In this document: in pieces, positions 19,399 through 28,661 of the stretch | Layout: every line of letters starts with the position of its first letter | Numbering within the stretch: the stretch's first letter is position 1 | Assembly (NCBI GenBank): GCA_903830285.1 | Contig: CAIKTE010000219.1 | Location: 59,669 to 123,668, forward strand | Origin: an uncultured Chitinophagaceae bacterium | GTDB taxonomy: Bacteria > Bacteroidota > Bacteroidia > Chitinophagales > Chitinophagaceae | DNA length: 64,000 nucleotides | Reading direction: 5' to 3' | The notes under the pieces: generated by a model | Databases searched by the model: none | What the model was told of the DNA's origin: nothing | What the model saw: the letters and a program-made list of their open reading frames with translations, nothing else | Position numbers and translations under genes: made by a program

Positions 19399-20463
19399 CT
19401 AACAAATTCTCGGAAGCTGTTCGCCTGTAAGATAGTTCACCACGCGTTTTCCTCCTATGCGACTTTTCATAATAACCTTCCCGGGATGTTCGGTTGTGAC
19501 CTCTCCAATGATAGCAGCATCAACTCCATGTTTTTCCTGTTGTAATTGTTTGAGAAAATCAGCAGCGATCTCTTTTTTTACAACTGCCAAGAACAAGCCT
19601 TCATTAGCAACATATAAAGGATCAAGGCCAAGCATTTCGCAGGCGCCATCAACCTGTTCATCAATGGGGATTAATTTTTGATCAAGAAAAAAACCAAGCT
19701 TGGTTAATTCGGCAATCTCATTTAATACAGAAGCAACGCCTCCGCGTGTAGGATCACGTAAAAATTTTATATCATTCCCAAATTTTTCAATGAGAGATAA
19801 AATAATATGATTGAGATTGATCGTGTCGCTTTCAATACTCGTTTCAAATTCTAAACCCCTTCGTAAGCTCATAATGGCAATGCCATGAGAAGCGATATTT
19901 CCACTAACAATGATCACGTCTCCGACCTCAATATTTTTATGATGAATATTTGCTTTGGGATGAATGATACCAATACCGGATGTGTTGATGAAAATTTTAT
20001 CTCCCTTTCCCTTTTCTACAACCTTGGTATCGCCTGTTACAATTTTAATATTTGCATTGTCTGCGGCTTCTTTTATGCTAACCAATACTTTCCAGAATTC
20101 TTCCATGGTAAAGCCCTCTTCAATAATAAAACCGAGCGATAAATACTTTGCTTCGGCTCCGCACATGGCGAGATCGTTCACGGTTCCGTTAATAGCCAGA
20201 TCACCAATATTACCACCGGGGAAAAAGATGGGAGAAATAACATAACTATCCGTACTGAATGCAACTTTTCCATTCAACTCAAAACTTGCACCATCGTGTT
20301 GTTGATCTAATAGATCATTTTTAAAAATATCGAATACGCCGCTTTGTAATAAACGATGAGTTAATAAACCCCCGCTGCCATGCCCCAGTGTGATCACATC
20401 AAAATCAAACTTTGGCATCGGACACTGTAAATTCATTTTTATTTTTTCACTCATGACCATCAA
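19399..20463 (-). CDS. hypE: Hydrogenase maturation protein HypE
   Basis: 354 residues. HypE dehydrates the carbamoyl group received from HypF to a thiocyanate on its C-terminal cysteine, providing the cyanide ligands of the NiFe active site. Motifs are ITLGHGSGG, the AIR-synthase-like FSTDSYVISPIFFPGGNIGDLAINGTVNDLAMCGA, FLRDPTRGGVASVLNEIA and the canonical PRIC C-terminus (Cys354). It is the last gene of the leftward hyp unit, 10 bases after hypD. A second start (MSEKIKM, residue 4) is possible. Confidence 0.97.
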   Translation of the reverse strand: MMVMSEKIKMNLQCPMPKFDFDVITLGHGSGGLLTHRLLQSGVFDIFKNDLLDQQHDGASFELNGKVAFSTDSYVISPIFFPGGNIGDLAINGTVNDLAMCGAEAKYLSLGFIIEEGFTMEEFWKVLVSIKEAADNANIKIVTGDTKVVEKGKGDKIFINTSGIGIIHPKANIHHKNIEVGDVIIVSGNIASHGIAIMSLRRGLEFETSIESDTINLNHIILSLIEKFGNDIKFLRDPTRGGVASVLNEIAELTKLGFFLDQKLIPIDEQVDGACEMLGLDPLYVANEGLFLAVVKKEIAADFLKQLQQEKHGVDAAIIGEVTTEHPGKVIMKSRIGGKRVVNYLTGEQLPRIC

Positions 20464-20473
20464 TTAAAAACAA

Positions 20474-21574
20474 TTAAGCTAAAACACTATCTACATTTGA
20501 ATAATGATAATATGCAGCACAAGAACCCTCGCTGCTTACCATTGGAGCGCCCAAAGGATGTTCGGGCTTACATTTTATACCAAAATTTGGACATTGTTTA
20601 GGTTTTTTCAAACCCTTCATAATATCACCGCTGATACATTCTTTATTTTCTTCTGCAACCGGAAGATCAAGCTTGAATTTTAATCTTGCATTAAAATTTT
20701 TATATCGATCATTTACCTCATAACCACTTTGGGGAATAGAACCAATACCACGCCAAATCCTATCGCTTACATCAAATACTTTATTGATCGTTTCCATTGC
20801 CATTTTATTTCCTTCGCGTTGAACATATCGGGCATATTGATTTTCTACTTTGTATTCGCCTTTTTCTAATTGTTGCACCGCCATTAATATTCCCTGCAGG
20901 AGATCAACGGGTTCAAAACCGGTTACAACTATCGGACATTTATATTTTTCGGCAACGGGATAATATTCTTCCATGCCCATGATGGTGCAAACATGACCGG
21001 CTGCAAGAAACGCATCGATCTTATTTTCATCATCACCCAAAATGGCCTCCATTGCAGGAGGCACCAATACGTGCGATGCTAAAATACTGTAGTTGGCAAC
21101 GCCCATTTTATCTGCATGAACAACACTTAAAGCATTCGCAGGAGCGGTTGTTTCAAAACCAACAGCAAAGAATACAACTTCTTTTGTTGGATTTTCTTTT
21201 GCAATAACAACAGCTTCCAGGGGAGAATATAAAATGCGAACATCAGCACCCTCGGCTTTTACTTCCAATAAATTTTTATGACTGCCCGGTACTCGCAGCA
21301 TATCACCGAAAGAACATAAAATAACATTGGGTTGTTGTGCCAGATAAACGGCTTCATCGATCACACTAATACTTGTAACACAAACAGGACAACCCGGTCC
21401 GTGAACCATTGTTATTTTATCAGGAAGCATTTCCAAGATCCCATTCTTCACAAGACTATGTGTTTGCCCGCCGCATATTTCCATCAGCGTCCAGGGTCTT
21501 GTTGTGATGCGATGAATCTCTTTTATGAATTCTTCCGCTAATTCAGGATCTCTATATTCTGATAAAAATTTCAT
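20474..21574 (-). CDS. hypD: Hydrogenase maturation protein HypD
   Basis: 366 residues. HypD is the [4Fe-4S] scaffold that, with HypC, assembles the Fe(CN)2CO unit. Conserved features are [27 protein letters not shown] (redox cysteines), [11 protein letters not shown], and C-terminal cysteines in [44 protein letters not shown] segments. It is 18 bases after hypC and 10 bases before hypE, clearly co-transcribed. Length is normal for the family. Confidence 0.97.
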   Translation of the reverse strand: MKFLSEYRDPELAEEFIKEIHRITTRPWTLMEICGGQTHSLVKNGILEMLPDKITMVHGPGCPVCVTSISVIDEAVYLAQQPNVILCSFGDMLRVPGSHKNLLEVKAEGADVRILYSPLEAVVIAKENPTKEVVFFAVGFETTAPANALSVVHADKMGVANYSILASHVLVPPAMEAILGDDENKIDAFLAAGHVCTIMGMEEYYPVAEKYKCPIVVTGFEPVDLLQGILMAVQQLEKGEYKVENQYARYVQREGNKMAMETINKVFDVSDRIWRGIGSIPQSGYEVNDRYKNFNARLKFKLDLPVAEENKECISGDIMKGLKKPKQCPNFGIKCKPEHPLGAPMVSSEGSCAAYYHYSNVDSVLA

Positions 21575-21592
21575 GAACGAATGAATTAATAA

Positions 21593-21850
21593 TTATGAAT
21601 TGGACGATTCAAGTTCAGCAACTTCGCCCATGTCTTTTAAGTAACTAAAAACCTTTTTTGCCTCTTCTTCATCAACGATACTGATGGCAACACCAACGTG
21701 TACCAAAACATAATCGTCAACTTTTGCCTCGGGCACCATACATAAATTGACTTCTTTGGTTATGCCGCCGAAAGAAACATTTCCAAATCGAAATGTTTGA
21801 TCCAATTGGTTGGTGATGGAAAGAAGTTTACCGGGAATTGCTAAACACAT
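21593..21850 (-). CDS. hypC: Hydrogenase assembly chaperone HypC
   Basis: 85 residues of the HypC/HupF family. The N-terminal MCLAIPGKLLSI carries the essential Cys2, which binds the iron ligand complex and the large-subunit precursor. VDDYVLVHVGVAISIVDEEEA is the family's second half. It lies 10 bases after hypF and 18 before hypD. Only one HypC paralogue is present, fitting a single hydrogenase. Confidence 0.96.
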   Translation of the reverse strand: MCLAIPGKLLSITNQLDQTFRFGNVSFGGITKEVNLCMVPEAKVDDYVLVHVGVAISIVDEEEAKKVFSYLKDMGEVAELESSNS

Positions 21851-21860
21851 ATTTTTTATT

Positions 21861-24203
21861 TTAATTGGGAAATTGAAATTGTTCCAAAGCCGTTTTGTCT
21901 TTTATGTTGATGATATCTTTTTGTGTTTTGTGTAAAGTGCTGTAACATGCGATCTGACCAAACCCAATGCACTCATCATTCGGACTGAGCTGCTGGTGGA
22001 AATAGAGTTTTCTTTTGTAAGAAAGGCGTTCTATCAGCAAGTCGGTCAGCAATGCATTTTGAAAAACACCGCCGCTAAATGCTACTTTATCAATATAAAA
22101 ATGATTGCTTACCAGGGCTATCATTTTTGCAAGAGAGAAAAATACTTTCCACGCCATGATCGCCGTGTCTTCTTTTTGTTGCCAGTCTTCTAATAGCTCG
22201 ATCAAAAAAGTATTCCAGTCCAAACGATCATTCACGATTGGAATAGAATAATAGTCATAAGATTTATAAGAACAGCTTCTTGCCAAAGTTTCTAGTTGCA
22301 TAGCGGCCTCTCCTTCATAAGTATTGTATAAACGGATACCGAGTATAGCTGCGATACCATCTAAAAATCTTCCCATACTGCTTGTGAATAAACTGCCGGG
22401 TTGTTGCAACAACTGCTGATAATATTGCCACTCCTGTTTAGAGAAATATTTTTGAATAATGAATTGTTTATTCGGAAAATTCTTTAGCAAGCTCAATGCA
22501 GATAACCTGGGCTCTTTGCCCATCTTGTCGCCGAGCAACTGTGGAAAATAGTCCAGGTGTGCAACGCGCTCCATTTTTTTATGCTGATATATAAAAACCT
22601 CGCTACCCCAGATTTGTCCATCATCTCCAAAGCCTGTTCCATCCCAGATAAAACCAAGCACGGGTTCCTTAACATCCATAAGATTATTTTCTGCTAGCAC
22701 TGCACCAAAATGCGCTTTATGATGCTGAATAGAGGTAAGGGAATCGTTTAGATCGGCAGCGATCTGTTTTCCTTGCTGAGAAACAAAATAACTGGGATGT
22801 TTATCGATGATGATATGTTCCGGTTTTGCTTTCACAAGAGAAGAAACATGTTTTAATGTTTCTTTAAAATAGTTTTGTGATTCTACCGTTCCCTGATCGC
22901 CGAGGTATTGACTGATGTATAAATTTTTTTGATCGAGCAACGCAAAAGAACTTTTTAATTCGGCGCCCATTGCAAGAACCGATTCATTCATTGTTTTGAA
23001 TGGATTTGGAAAATAATTAGGCGCTAACCCCCGGCTTCTACGCAAAATTATTTTTTGCCCCCTGTCTGTAAACTGAATCACACTATCGTCCTGTGGTGCA
23101 ACAATATCTCTGTCATAGGTCAAAACAAAGTCGGCCACATCAAACAAATTGTCCAAAGCATCTGCGTCTTTATATAAAATGGGCGATCCGCTGATATTTC
23201 CGCTTGTTGCAATTAATGGTTTGCCAAATGTTTCAGCAATCAATAAAAGCAATGGAGAATATGGAAGCATCAATCCTATTTTATCCAGATCAGGAGCGAT
23301 CGCTTGCTTGCAAATGCCGCTTGCTATGGTTGATTTTAATTCGCATAAAACGATAGGAGCAGCTTTATCTTTTAAAGCATTTATCTCAAAAGAGCGCAGT
23401 TTAACATCCGCACTTGCCATTTCAATATCAGCATATAGCATCGCAAAAGGTTTTGCCGGCCTTTGTTTGCGCGTTCTTAAAATATTAACGGAGGTTTCGT
23501 TGGTTGCATCACACAATAACAAATAACCGCCAACTCCCTTTACGGCAAGAACGCTTCCGCGCTTTAATTCACCATCAACAAGTTTGAGGATTTCATCATC
23601 ATCATTGCTCAAACAATTCTTGGATGAATTGTAAAAATGCATCTGAATGGCACAATCTCTACAAGAGTTGGTCTGGCTGTAATGTCTCCTGTTATCAATA
23701 TCATTATATTCAGAGGAACAAGAATCACACATTTGCAAATGGCTCATAGTGGTATGTTCTCTGTCATAAGGCAGCTCATTGACGATCGAATATCTGGGAC
23801 CGCAATGCAAACAAGTGGTAAAAGGATATCGATAGCGTTTGTTTTCTTCTGCGACTATTTCTAATCGGCATGCATTACATAATGCAATATCAGGAGTAAG
23901 TAATAGATCTGGCTTATCTTCTTTTGAACTATGCTTAATAGTAAAGGACGAAAAGGATTTTGAATTTATTATTTCAAAATGGTGATTTGTGATGATGGCA
24001 TTTTGTGGAGGATGAAGAATGATCTCCATGTAAAAATCTTCAGCAATTTCTTTTGCTGCATTGAATTCAATATGAACGCCGTTGTTGGTATTGCTTACAC
24101 ATCCCTTTAGATCAAAGTTTTTGGCCAAGTGGCAAACAAAGGGGCGAAAACCGACCCCCTGTACCAAACCATTGATATGGATATGATATGTGTGCATAAA
24201 CAA
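21861..24203 (-). CDS. hypF: Carbamoyltransferase HypF
   Basis: 780 residues. HypF makes carbamoyl adenylate from carbamoyl phosphate and loads HypE. All modules are visible: acylphosphatase-like (1-90, HINGLVQGVGFRPFVCHLA), two zinc fingers (CNACRLEI, CLHCGPRYS, CDSCSSEY, SCRDC), the YrdC-like domain (about 200-390, GGYLLLCDATNE, PYSPLLLLI) and the Kae1-like carbamoyltransferase (about 400-770) with HHKAHFGAVLAEN, GFIWDGTGFGDDGQIWGSE and SGGVFQNALL. Starts at residue 1 or 3 are equivalent. The hypB stop lies 30 bases upstream. Confidence 0.97.
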   Translation of the reverse strand: MFMHTYHIHINGLVQGVGFRPFVCHLAKNFDLKGCVSNTNNGVHIEFNAAKEIAEDFYMEIILHPPQNAIITNHHFEIINSKSFSSFTIKHSSKEDKPDLLLTPDIALCNACRLEIVAEENKRYRYPFTTCLHCGPRYSIVNELPYDREHTTMSHLQMCDSCSSEYNDIDNRRHYSQTNSCRDCAIQMHFYNSSKNCLSNDDDEILKLVDGELKRGSVLAVKGVGGYLLLCDATNETSVNILRTRKQRPAKPFAMLYADIEMASADVKLRSFEINALKDKAAPIVLCELKSTIASGICKQAIAPDLDKIGLMLPYSPLLLLIAETFGKPLIATSGNISGSPILYKDADALDNLFDVADFVLTYDRDIVAPQDDSVIQFTDRGQKIILRRSRGLAPNYFPNPFKTMNESVLAMGAELKSSFALLDQKNLYISQYLGDQGTVESQNYFKETLKHVSSLVKAKPEHIIIDKHPSYFVSQQGKQIAADLNDSLTSIQHHKAHFGAVLAENNLMDVKEPVLGFIWDGTGFGDDGQIWGSEVFIYQHKKMERVAHLDYFPQLLGDKMGKEPRLSALSLLKNFPNKQFIIQKYFSKQEWQYYQQLLQQPGSLFTSSMGRFLDGIAAILGIRLYNTYEGEAAMQLETLARSCSYKSYDYYSIPIVNDRLDWNTFLIELLEDWQQKEDTAIMAWKVFFSLAKMIALVSNHFYIDKVAFSGGVFQNALLTDLLIERLSYKRKLYFHQQLSPNDECIGFGQIACYSTLHKTQKDIINIKDKTALEQFQFPN

Positions 24204-24233
24204 ACGGATCTTTACTATGAATATACGAATTCA

Positions 24234-24995
24234 TTATATGGGTTCTGCTGCCAATATTTTTGATTTTAACCAATCGTACCAAATTTGCAAGCCCTCACCA
24301 TTCGTACAGCTCAGTTCTATTATTTCTAATTTATGATTAACTTTTTTAGCATTCGCTTTTACTTTCTCAATATCAAAAGGAACATAAGGAAGCAGATCTG
24401 TTTTATTGATGATACAAAGCGTGGAAGAATAAAACATGTCGGGATATTTTAAAGGCTTATCATCACCCTCTGTAACGCTGATAATTACAACACGCTCTTT
24501 TTCGCCGAGATCAAACATTGCCGGGCAAACCAGATTACCAACATTCTCAATAAACAGAACACTGTTTTGTTTTGGTTTCATCCCCTGTACAGCATGCAAA
24601 ACCATATGTGCATCTAAATGACAACCCTTACCCGTATTGATCTGTACCACTTTTGTTCCTGTTGCATGGATACGATCTGCATCATTGGTTGTTTGCTGAT
24701 CGCCTTCGATCACCGCAAAATCCAGTTCGCCTTTCATATCTGTCAAAGTTCTTTCCAGCAAGGATGTTTTGCCTGAACCGGGAGAGCTTACCAAATTTAA
24801 AGCAAGAATATTTTTAGCTTCAAAATAACCACGGTTTCTCTCAGCCAGTAAATTATTTTCATTCAAAACATCTTTTTCAACAGCCACCACTTTTTTATGA
24901 TGATCATTTGAATGATGGTCGTTATGATCGTGGTGATGACCAGGTTCATGCATAGTTACATTTCCATCAGCATCACATCCGCAGGTTGCACACAT
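24234..24995 (-). CDS. hypB: Hydrogenase nickel-incorporation GTPase HypB
   Basis: 253 residues. HypB delivers nickel with HypA. The N-terminus has the high-affinity nickel motif MCATCGC, followed by a histidine-rich stretch (HHHDHNDHH) that can store nickel. The GTPase has a P-loop SSPGSGKTSLLERTL, the EGDQQTTNDADRI switch, the GKGCHLDAHMV metal site, LFIENVGNLVCPA and NKTDLLPY. The histidine run supports use of nickel storage, since no dedicated nickel permease gene lies in the cluster. It sits between hypA and hypF. Confidence 0.97.
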   Translation of the reverse strand: MCATCGCDADGNVTMHEPGHHHDHNDHHSNDHHKKVVAVEKDVLNENNLLAERNRGYFEAKNILALNLVSSPGSGKTSLLERTLTDMKGELDFAVIEGDQQTTNDADRIHATGTKVVQINTGKGCHLDAHMVLHAVQGMKPKQNSVLFIENVGNLVCPAMFDLGEKERVVIISVTEGDDKPLKYPDMFYSSTLCIINKTDLLPYVPFDIEKVKANAKKVNHKLEIIELSCTNGEGLQIWYDWLKSKILAAEPI

Positions 24996-25026
24996 GTTGT
25001 ATAAGTTTAGATTAATTTTTAATTAT

Positions 25027-25368
25027 TCAGGAAACGACCAATGACCGAACCCTCAATTCTTTTCCTTCAACGATATCTATTAAATGCTGACCACATTCAG
25101 GACAGGCATCATACAGATTTTCTATGGGAAAGGATTTTTCGCAGTCAAAACACTTAGCCTTTCCTTTTATACGATTGATTTTTTTTGTTGCACCCTCCAA
25201 AATAGTTTCCTTAACTGCCTGATCCCAGGCAAAGTCGAAGGCCTCCATTTGAACAGTACTTAAACAACCGATATCTATTTCTATTTCATCGATGATAGAA
25301 GCATTTGCACGCTCTGCCTGTTGTTGAGCAATATCAACAATACTCATTACGATGGAGAGCTCATGCAT
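25027..25368 (-). CDS. hypA: Hydrogenase nickel metallochaperone HypA
   Basis: 113 residues. The N-terminal MHELSIV includes His2, the nickel ligand. The zinc-binding loop is built from CFDC and CPECG (about residues 73-95). DEIEIDIGCLSTVQMEAFDFAWDQAVKETILEGA is the standard mid region. It is preceded after 10 bases by the small HPGH membrane protein and followed after 31 bases by hypB. Confidence 0.96.
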   Translation of the reverse strand: MHELSIVMSIVDIAQQQAERANASIIDEIEIDIGCLSTVQMEAFDFAWDQAVKETILEGATKKINRIKGKAKCFDCEKSFPIENLYDACPECGQHLIDIVEGKELRVRSLVVS

Positions 25369-25378
25369 GATCTGCTAT

Positions 25379-25582
25379 TTAGTTGTTTTGTTTATTTCTG
25401 CGCAGATGGCGTATATAAACAATCGAACCAAATAATGCACTTAGTGTTACAACAGCATGCATAGGCTCTACAAAATAATGAATGATGGTATAACCATCTG
25501 TTTCACCATGGCCCGGATGTGCAAGGCTGAATAAAGGCATACACAAAATAAAAAGACTAGCGAAGGCAATAAATTTTTTCAT
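25379..25582 (-). CDS. Small HPGH-motif membrane protein, first gene of the hyp unit
   Basis: 67 residues from the ATG at 25582 (MKKFIAFASLFILCMPLFSLAHPGHGE). A signal peptide would leave HPGHGET at the mature N-terminus, then one transmembrane helix (MHAVVTLSALFGSIVYIRH) and a basic tail. The HPGHG start is the nickel-binding motif found at the mature N-terminus of HupE/UreJ nickel permeases, but the rest of a permease is absent. An upstream ATG at 25624 adds 14 residues that break the signal peptide and abut the promoter boxes, so I prefer 25582. Its stop lies 10 bases before hypA. A role in periplasmic nickel capture is inference. Confidence 0.7.
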   Translation of the reverse strand: MKKFIAFASLFILCMPLFSLAHPGHGETDGYTIIHYFVEPMHAVVTLSALFGSIVYIRHLRRNKQNN

Positions 25583-25633
25583 ATGAATCTGTTTATTTAA
25601 GAAACCAATATTAGTACGATACATAAATTGTAT

Positions 25634-25673
25634 TTATGATAAAAGTCATAACACTGAGTGATAAAGGTCATAA
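25634..25673. promoter_or_regulatory. Two tandem Crp/Fnr-type boxes in the divergent hydrogenase promoter
   Basis: TGATAAAAGTCATAA (25637-25651) and TGATAAAGGTCATAA (25659-25673) are near-identical and 22 bases apart, two helical turns. Each has the TGA-N6-TCA core of Crp/Fnr-family sites; the first extends to a perfect TTATGA-N6-TCATAA dyad (25634-25651). They lie between hypA-side and hydrogenase structural genes, 52 and 89 bases from the two start codons, where one activator could serve both directions. Confidence 0.6.
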
Positions 25674-25761
25674 AAAAGAACTATATATAGAGATTACATT
25701 AGTGCCCGAAATGGATCTTAACCCTTACAACGTTTAAACTCTAACCTTTAAAACAACCAGC

Positions 25762-26895
25762 ATGACTAACGATGCTTCTCCAAGCACTCAGCCAACCTAT
25801 TATCAGGAAGTTGAGCGAAAAGGCTACTCTCGCCGAGATTTTATCGGCTTTGTTACAATGATGACAGCATTCATGGGCTTAGAAAAATCAGCAATTGGCC
25901 AGGTTGCCAAAGCGCTTGAAACCAAGCCACGTATACCTGTTATATGGCTACATTTTCAGGAGTGTACCTGTTGCAGCGAAAGCTTTATCAGATCATCCCA
26001 TCCGATCGTTGCTGATATTTTGTTAGACAAAATATCGCTCGATTATTCAGAAACATTAATGGCAGCATCTGGTTTTCAGGCCGAAGAAGCAATGAAGAAC
26101 ACAATGACCAAATACAAAGGAGAATATATTCTTTGTGTGGAAGGAAGTGTTCCAACCGGAGCTGACGGAGTGTATTGTATGATTGGTGGTAAAACATCCA
26201 TGCAGATCTTAGAAGAAGCTGCTGCGGGGGCAAAAGCGGTTATTGCATGGGGTAGTTGCGCAAGCAATGGTTGTGTTCAATCAGCAAAACCAAATCCAAC
26301 GAAAGCCACACCTATTCATAAATTATTAAAAGCAAATGTGCCTTTGATTAAAGTACCGGGCTGTCCTCCGATCGGAGAAGTAATGGCTGGTGTTATTGTT
26401 CATTTGGTAACATTTGGAAAGATCCCTGAACTAGACAGAGTAGGAAGGCCGAAAGCATTTTACAGCAAAAGAGTTCACGATAGCTGTTATCGCAGACCAT
26501 TCTATGATGCCGGTTTATTTGTTGAAACATTCGATGATGAAAATGCCAAAAAAGGCTATTGTTTATATAAGGTAGGTTGTAAAGGGCCATCCACATATAA
26601 TGCCTGTGGTGTAATGAAATGGAACAACGGAACAAGTTATCCGATTCAATCAGGCCATCCTTGTATTGGCTGCAGCGAAGAAAATTATTGGGACAACGGC
26701 AGATTATATGAAAGAGCTTCTGCTTTTGCCGGATTTGGTATTGAAGCCAATGCCGATACTTTGGGCAAAGTTGCATTAGCCGCAACCGGAGTTGCCGTAG
26801 CTGCACACGCTGTAGCAACCAATGTTCGCAAAAAGAAACTCATTTTCGACTTAGAAAAAGAGGGTAAAGAAAGCGAACAAGAATTGAAATCATAA
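25762..26895 (+). CDS. [NiFe] hydrogenase small subunit, membrane-bound, oxygen-tolerant type
   Basis: 377 residues. The electron-transfer subunit of a periplasmic uptake hydrogenase. Residues 20-50 are a Tat signal (YSRRDFIGF). The proximal-cluster region has Cys68, Cys70 and Cys71 (ECTCCSES), Cys166 and Cys171 (GSCASNGC) and Cys201 (PGCPP). The two extra cysteines (70 or neighbour, and 171) are those of the [4Fe-3S] cluster of O2-tolerant enzymes such as E. coli Hyd-1. Distal cluster: His239, Cys242, Cys267, Cys273. Medial [3Fe-4S]: Cys282, Cys301, Cys304. A C-terminal helix (about 335-355, VALAATGVAVAAHAVA) anchors it to the membrane. It starts 137 bases from the divergent hyp unit and is followed after 25 bases by the large subunit. 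This is group 1 by motif, probably 1d. Confidence 0.96.
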   Translation: MTNDASPSTQPTYYQEVERKGYSRRDFIGFVTMMTAFMGLEKSAIGQVAKALETKPRIPVIWLHFQECTCCSESFIRSSHPIVADILLDKISLDYSETLMAASGFQAEEAMKNTMTKYKGEYILCVEGSVPTGADGVYCMIGGKTSMQILEEAAAGAKAVIAWGSCASNGCVQSAKPNPTKATPIHKLLKANVPLIKVPGCPPIGEVMAGVIVHLVTFGKIPELDRVGRPKAFYSKRVHDSCYRRPFYDAGLFVETFDDENAKKGYCLYKVGCKGPSTYNACGVMKWNNGTSYPIQSGHPCIGCSEENYWDNGRLYERASAFAGFGIEANADTLGKVALAATGVAVAAHAVATNVRKKKLIFDLEKEGKESEQELKS

Positions 26896-26920
26896 TTTAT
26901 AAAAACATTCAACTTACAAT

Positions 26921-28645
26921 ATGAGTAAAAGAATTGTTGTTGACCCGATCACCAGGATTGAAGGTCATCTACGAATAGAAGCCGATATTGAAAACGGTAA
27001 AATAAAAGATGCATACAGCAGTGGAACAATGGTTCGGTTGCTGGAAGAAATCTTAAAAGGAAGAGATCCAAAAGACGCATGGGCATTTGTGGGAAGGGTT
27101 TGTGGCGTTTGTACTTCCATACATTCATTAACATCTGTACGAAGTGTTGAAGATGCTTTAGACATCGTTATTCCGCCCAATGCAGAAATGGTTAGAAACA
27201 TCATGTTCTGTGCACAATACATTCACGATCACGTTGTGCATTTTTATCATTTACACGCAATGGATTGGGTTGATGTGGTAAATGCATTAAAAGCTGATCC
27301 AAAGAAAACTTCAGAATTGGCACAAAGCATTTCTAAATGGCCAAAAAGCTCTCCCGGCTATTTTAGTGATGTACAAACAAGAGTAAAGAAATTTGTAGAA
27401 AGCGGACAGCTTGGAATTTTTGCAAATGGCTATTGGGGTCATCCTGCGTATAAACTACCCGCCGAAGTTAATTTAATTGGATTGGCACATTATCTTGAAG
27501 CACTAGAATGGCAAAAAGAGATCGTAAAAGTTCATGCGATTTTTGGCGGTAAAAATCCACATCCAAATTATTTGGTTGGCGGTATGGCATGTTCAATTAG
27601 CATTGATGATGTAAGCGGAATTAATGCTGAACGATTAGCGTATGTTGGACAATTACTAAAAGACGGAAAAGAATTTGTTGAACAGGTTTATATTCCCGAT
27701 CTGATGGCAATAGCTTCATTCTACAAAGACTGGGGAGCAATCGGTGGAGGCTTGGGCAATTATTTAGTGTATGGTGATCTACCAACAAATGGATATAGAG
27801 ATTTATCAAGTTATAAATTCCCGGCCGGTGCAATTTTAAATAAAGACATCAGCAAGGTTTATGATGTTGATTTGAAAAAAGATGATGAAGTACAGGAATT
27901 TATCACCCACTCTTGGTATGAATACAAAGAAGGAAAAGAGAAAGGTCTGCATCCTTGGAAAGGTGAAAGCAAAGTAAAATATACAGGTCCAAAACCACCA
28001 TTCGAACATTTAGATACAAGTAAAGATTACAGTTATTTAAAAACACCAAGATGGAAAGGGAATGCAATGGAAGTAGGCCCGTTAGCGCGTGTCTTGGTTG
28101 GTTATGCAAGAGGAAGAGAAGACTTTAAAGCTGTTGTGGATAAGGCCTTGAAAGATTTGAATGTTCCTGTAGCAGCATTATTCTCAACATTGGGTAGAAC
28201 TGCAGCCCGTGGTTTGGAAAGTGTGTTGGTTGCACAATGGGGATTGGAATTCTTTGATCAATTGATTGCCAATATTAAAAATGGTGATAGCCGCATGGCA
28301 GAGATGAGCAAGTTTGATCCATCCACATGGCCTAAAACAGCAATGGGTGTTGGACACACAGAAGCTCCTCGTGGTGCATTGGCACATTGGATCAATATTG
28401 AAGACCAAAAAATTGCCAATTATCAATTAGTGGTACCAACAACATGGAACGCATCACCGAGAGATAATAAGGGTCAAATGTCTGCGTATGAATCTTCCTT
28501 AATTGATACACCGGTTGCTGATGAAAAACAACCGCTGGAAATTATAAGGACCATTCACAGCTTCGATCCGTGTATGGCATGCAGTGTTCACGTTTATGAC
28601 GAAGACGGAAAACACATCAGTCGCATTAATATATTAGGAGATTAA
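26921..28645 (+). CDS. [NiFe] hydrogenase large subunit
   Basis: 574 residues. It carries the NiFe active site and oxidises H2 on the periplasmic side. The N-terminal motif RVCGVCTSIHSL supplies Cys61 and Cys64, and the C-terminal DPCMACSVH supplies Cys551 and Cys554. The 17 residues after His557 form the tail removed by the maturation protease encoded two genes downstream. TRIEGHLRIE and APRGALAHW are further family signatures. It has no signal of its own and is exported bound to the Tat-bearing small subunit. Confidence 0.97.
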   Translation: MSKRIVVDPITRIEGHLRIEADIENGKIKDAYSSGTMVRLLEEILKGRDPKDAWAFVGRVCGVCTSIHSLTSVRSVEDALDIVIPPNAEMVRNIMFCAQYIHDHVVHFYHLHAMDWVDVVNALKADPKKTSELAQSISKWPKSSPGYFSDVQTRVKKFVESGQLGIFANGYWGHPAYKLPAEVNLIGLAHYLEALEWQKEIVKVHAIFGGKNPHPNYLVGGMACSISIDDVSGINAERLAYVGQLLKDGKEFVEQVYIPDLMAIASFYKDWGAIGGGLGNYLVYGDLPTNGYRDLSSYKFPAGAILNKDISKVYDVDLKKDDEVQEFITHSWYEYKEGKEKGLHPWKGESKVKYTGPKPPFEHLDTSKDYSYLKTPRWKGNAMEVGPLARVLVGYARGREDFKAVVDKALKDLNVPVAALFSTLGRTAARGLESVLVAQWGLEFFDQLIANIKNGDSRMAEMSKFDPSTWPKTAMGVGHTEAPRGALAHWINIEDQKIANYQLVVPTTWNASPRDNKGQMSAYESSLIDTPVADEKQPLEIIRTIHSFDPCMACSVHVYDEDGKHISRINILGD

Positions 28646-28661
28646 TTTCTAAAACAAATTT

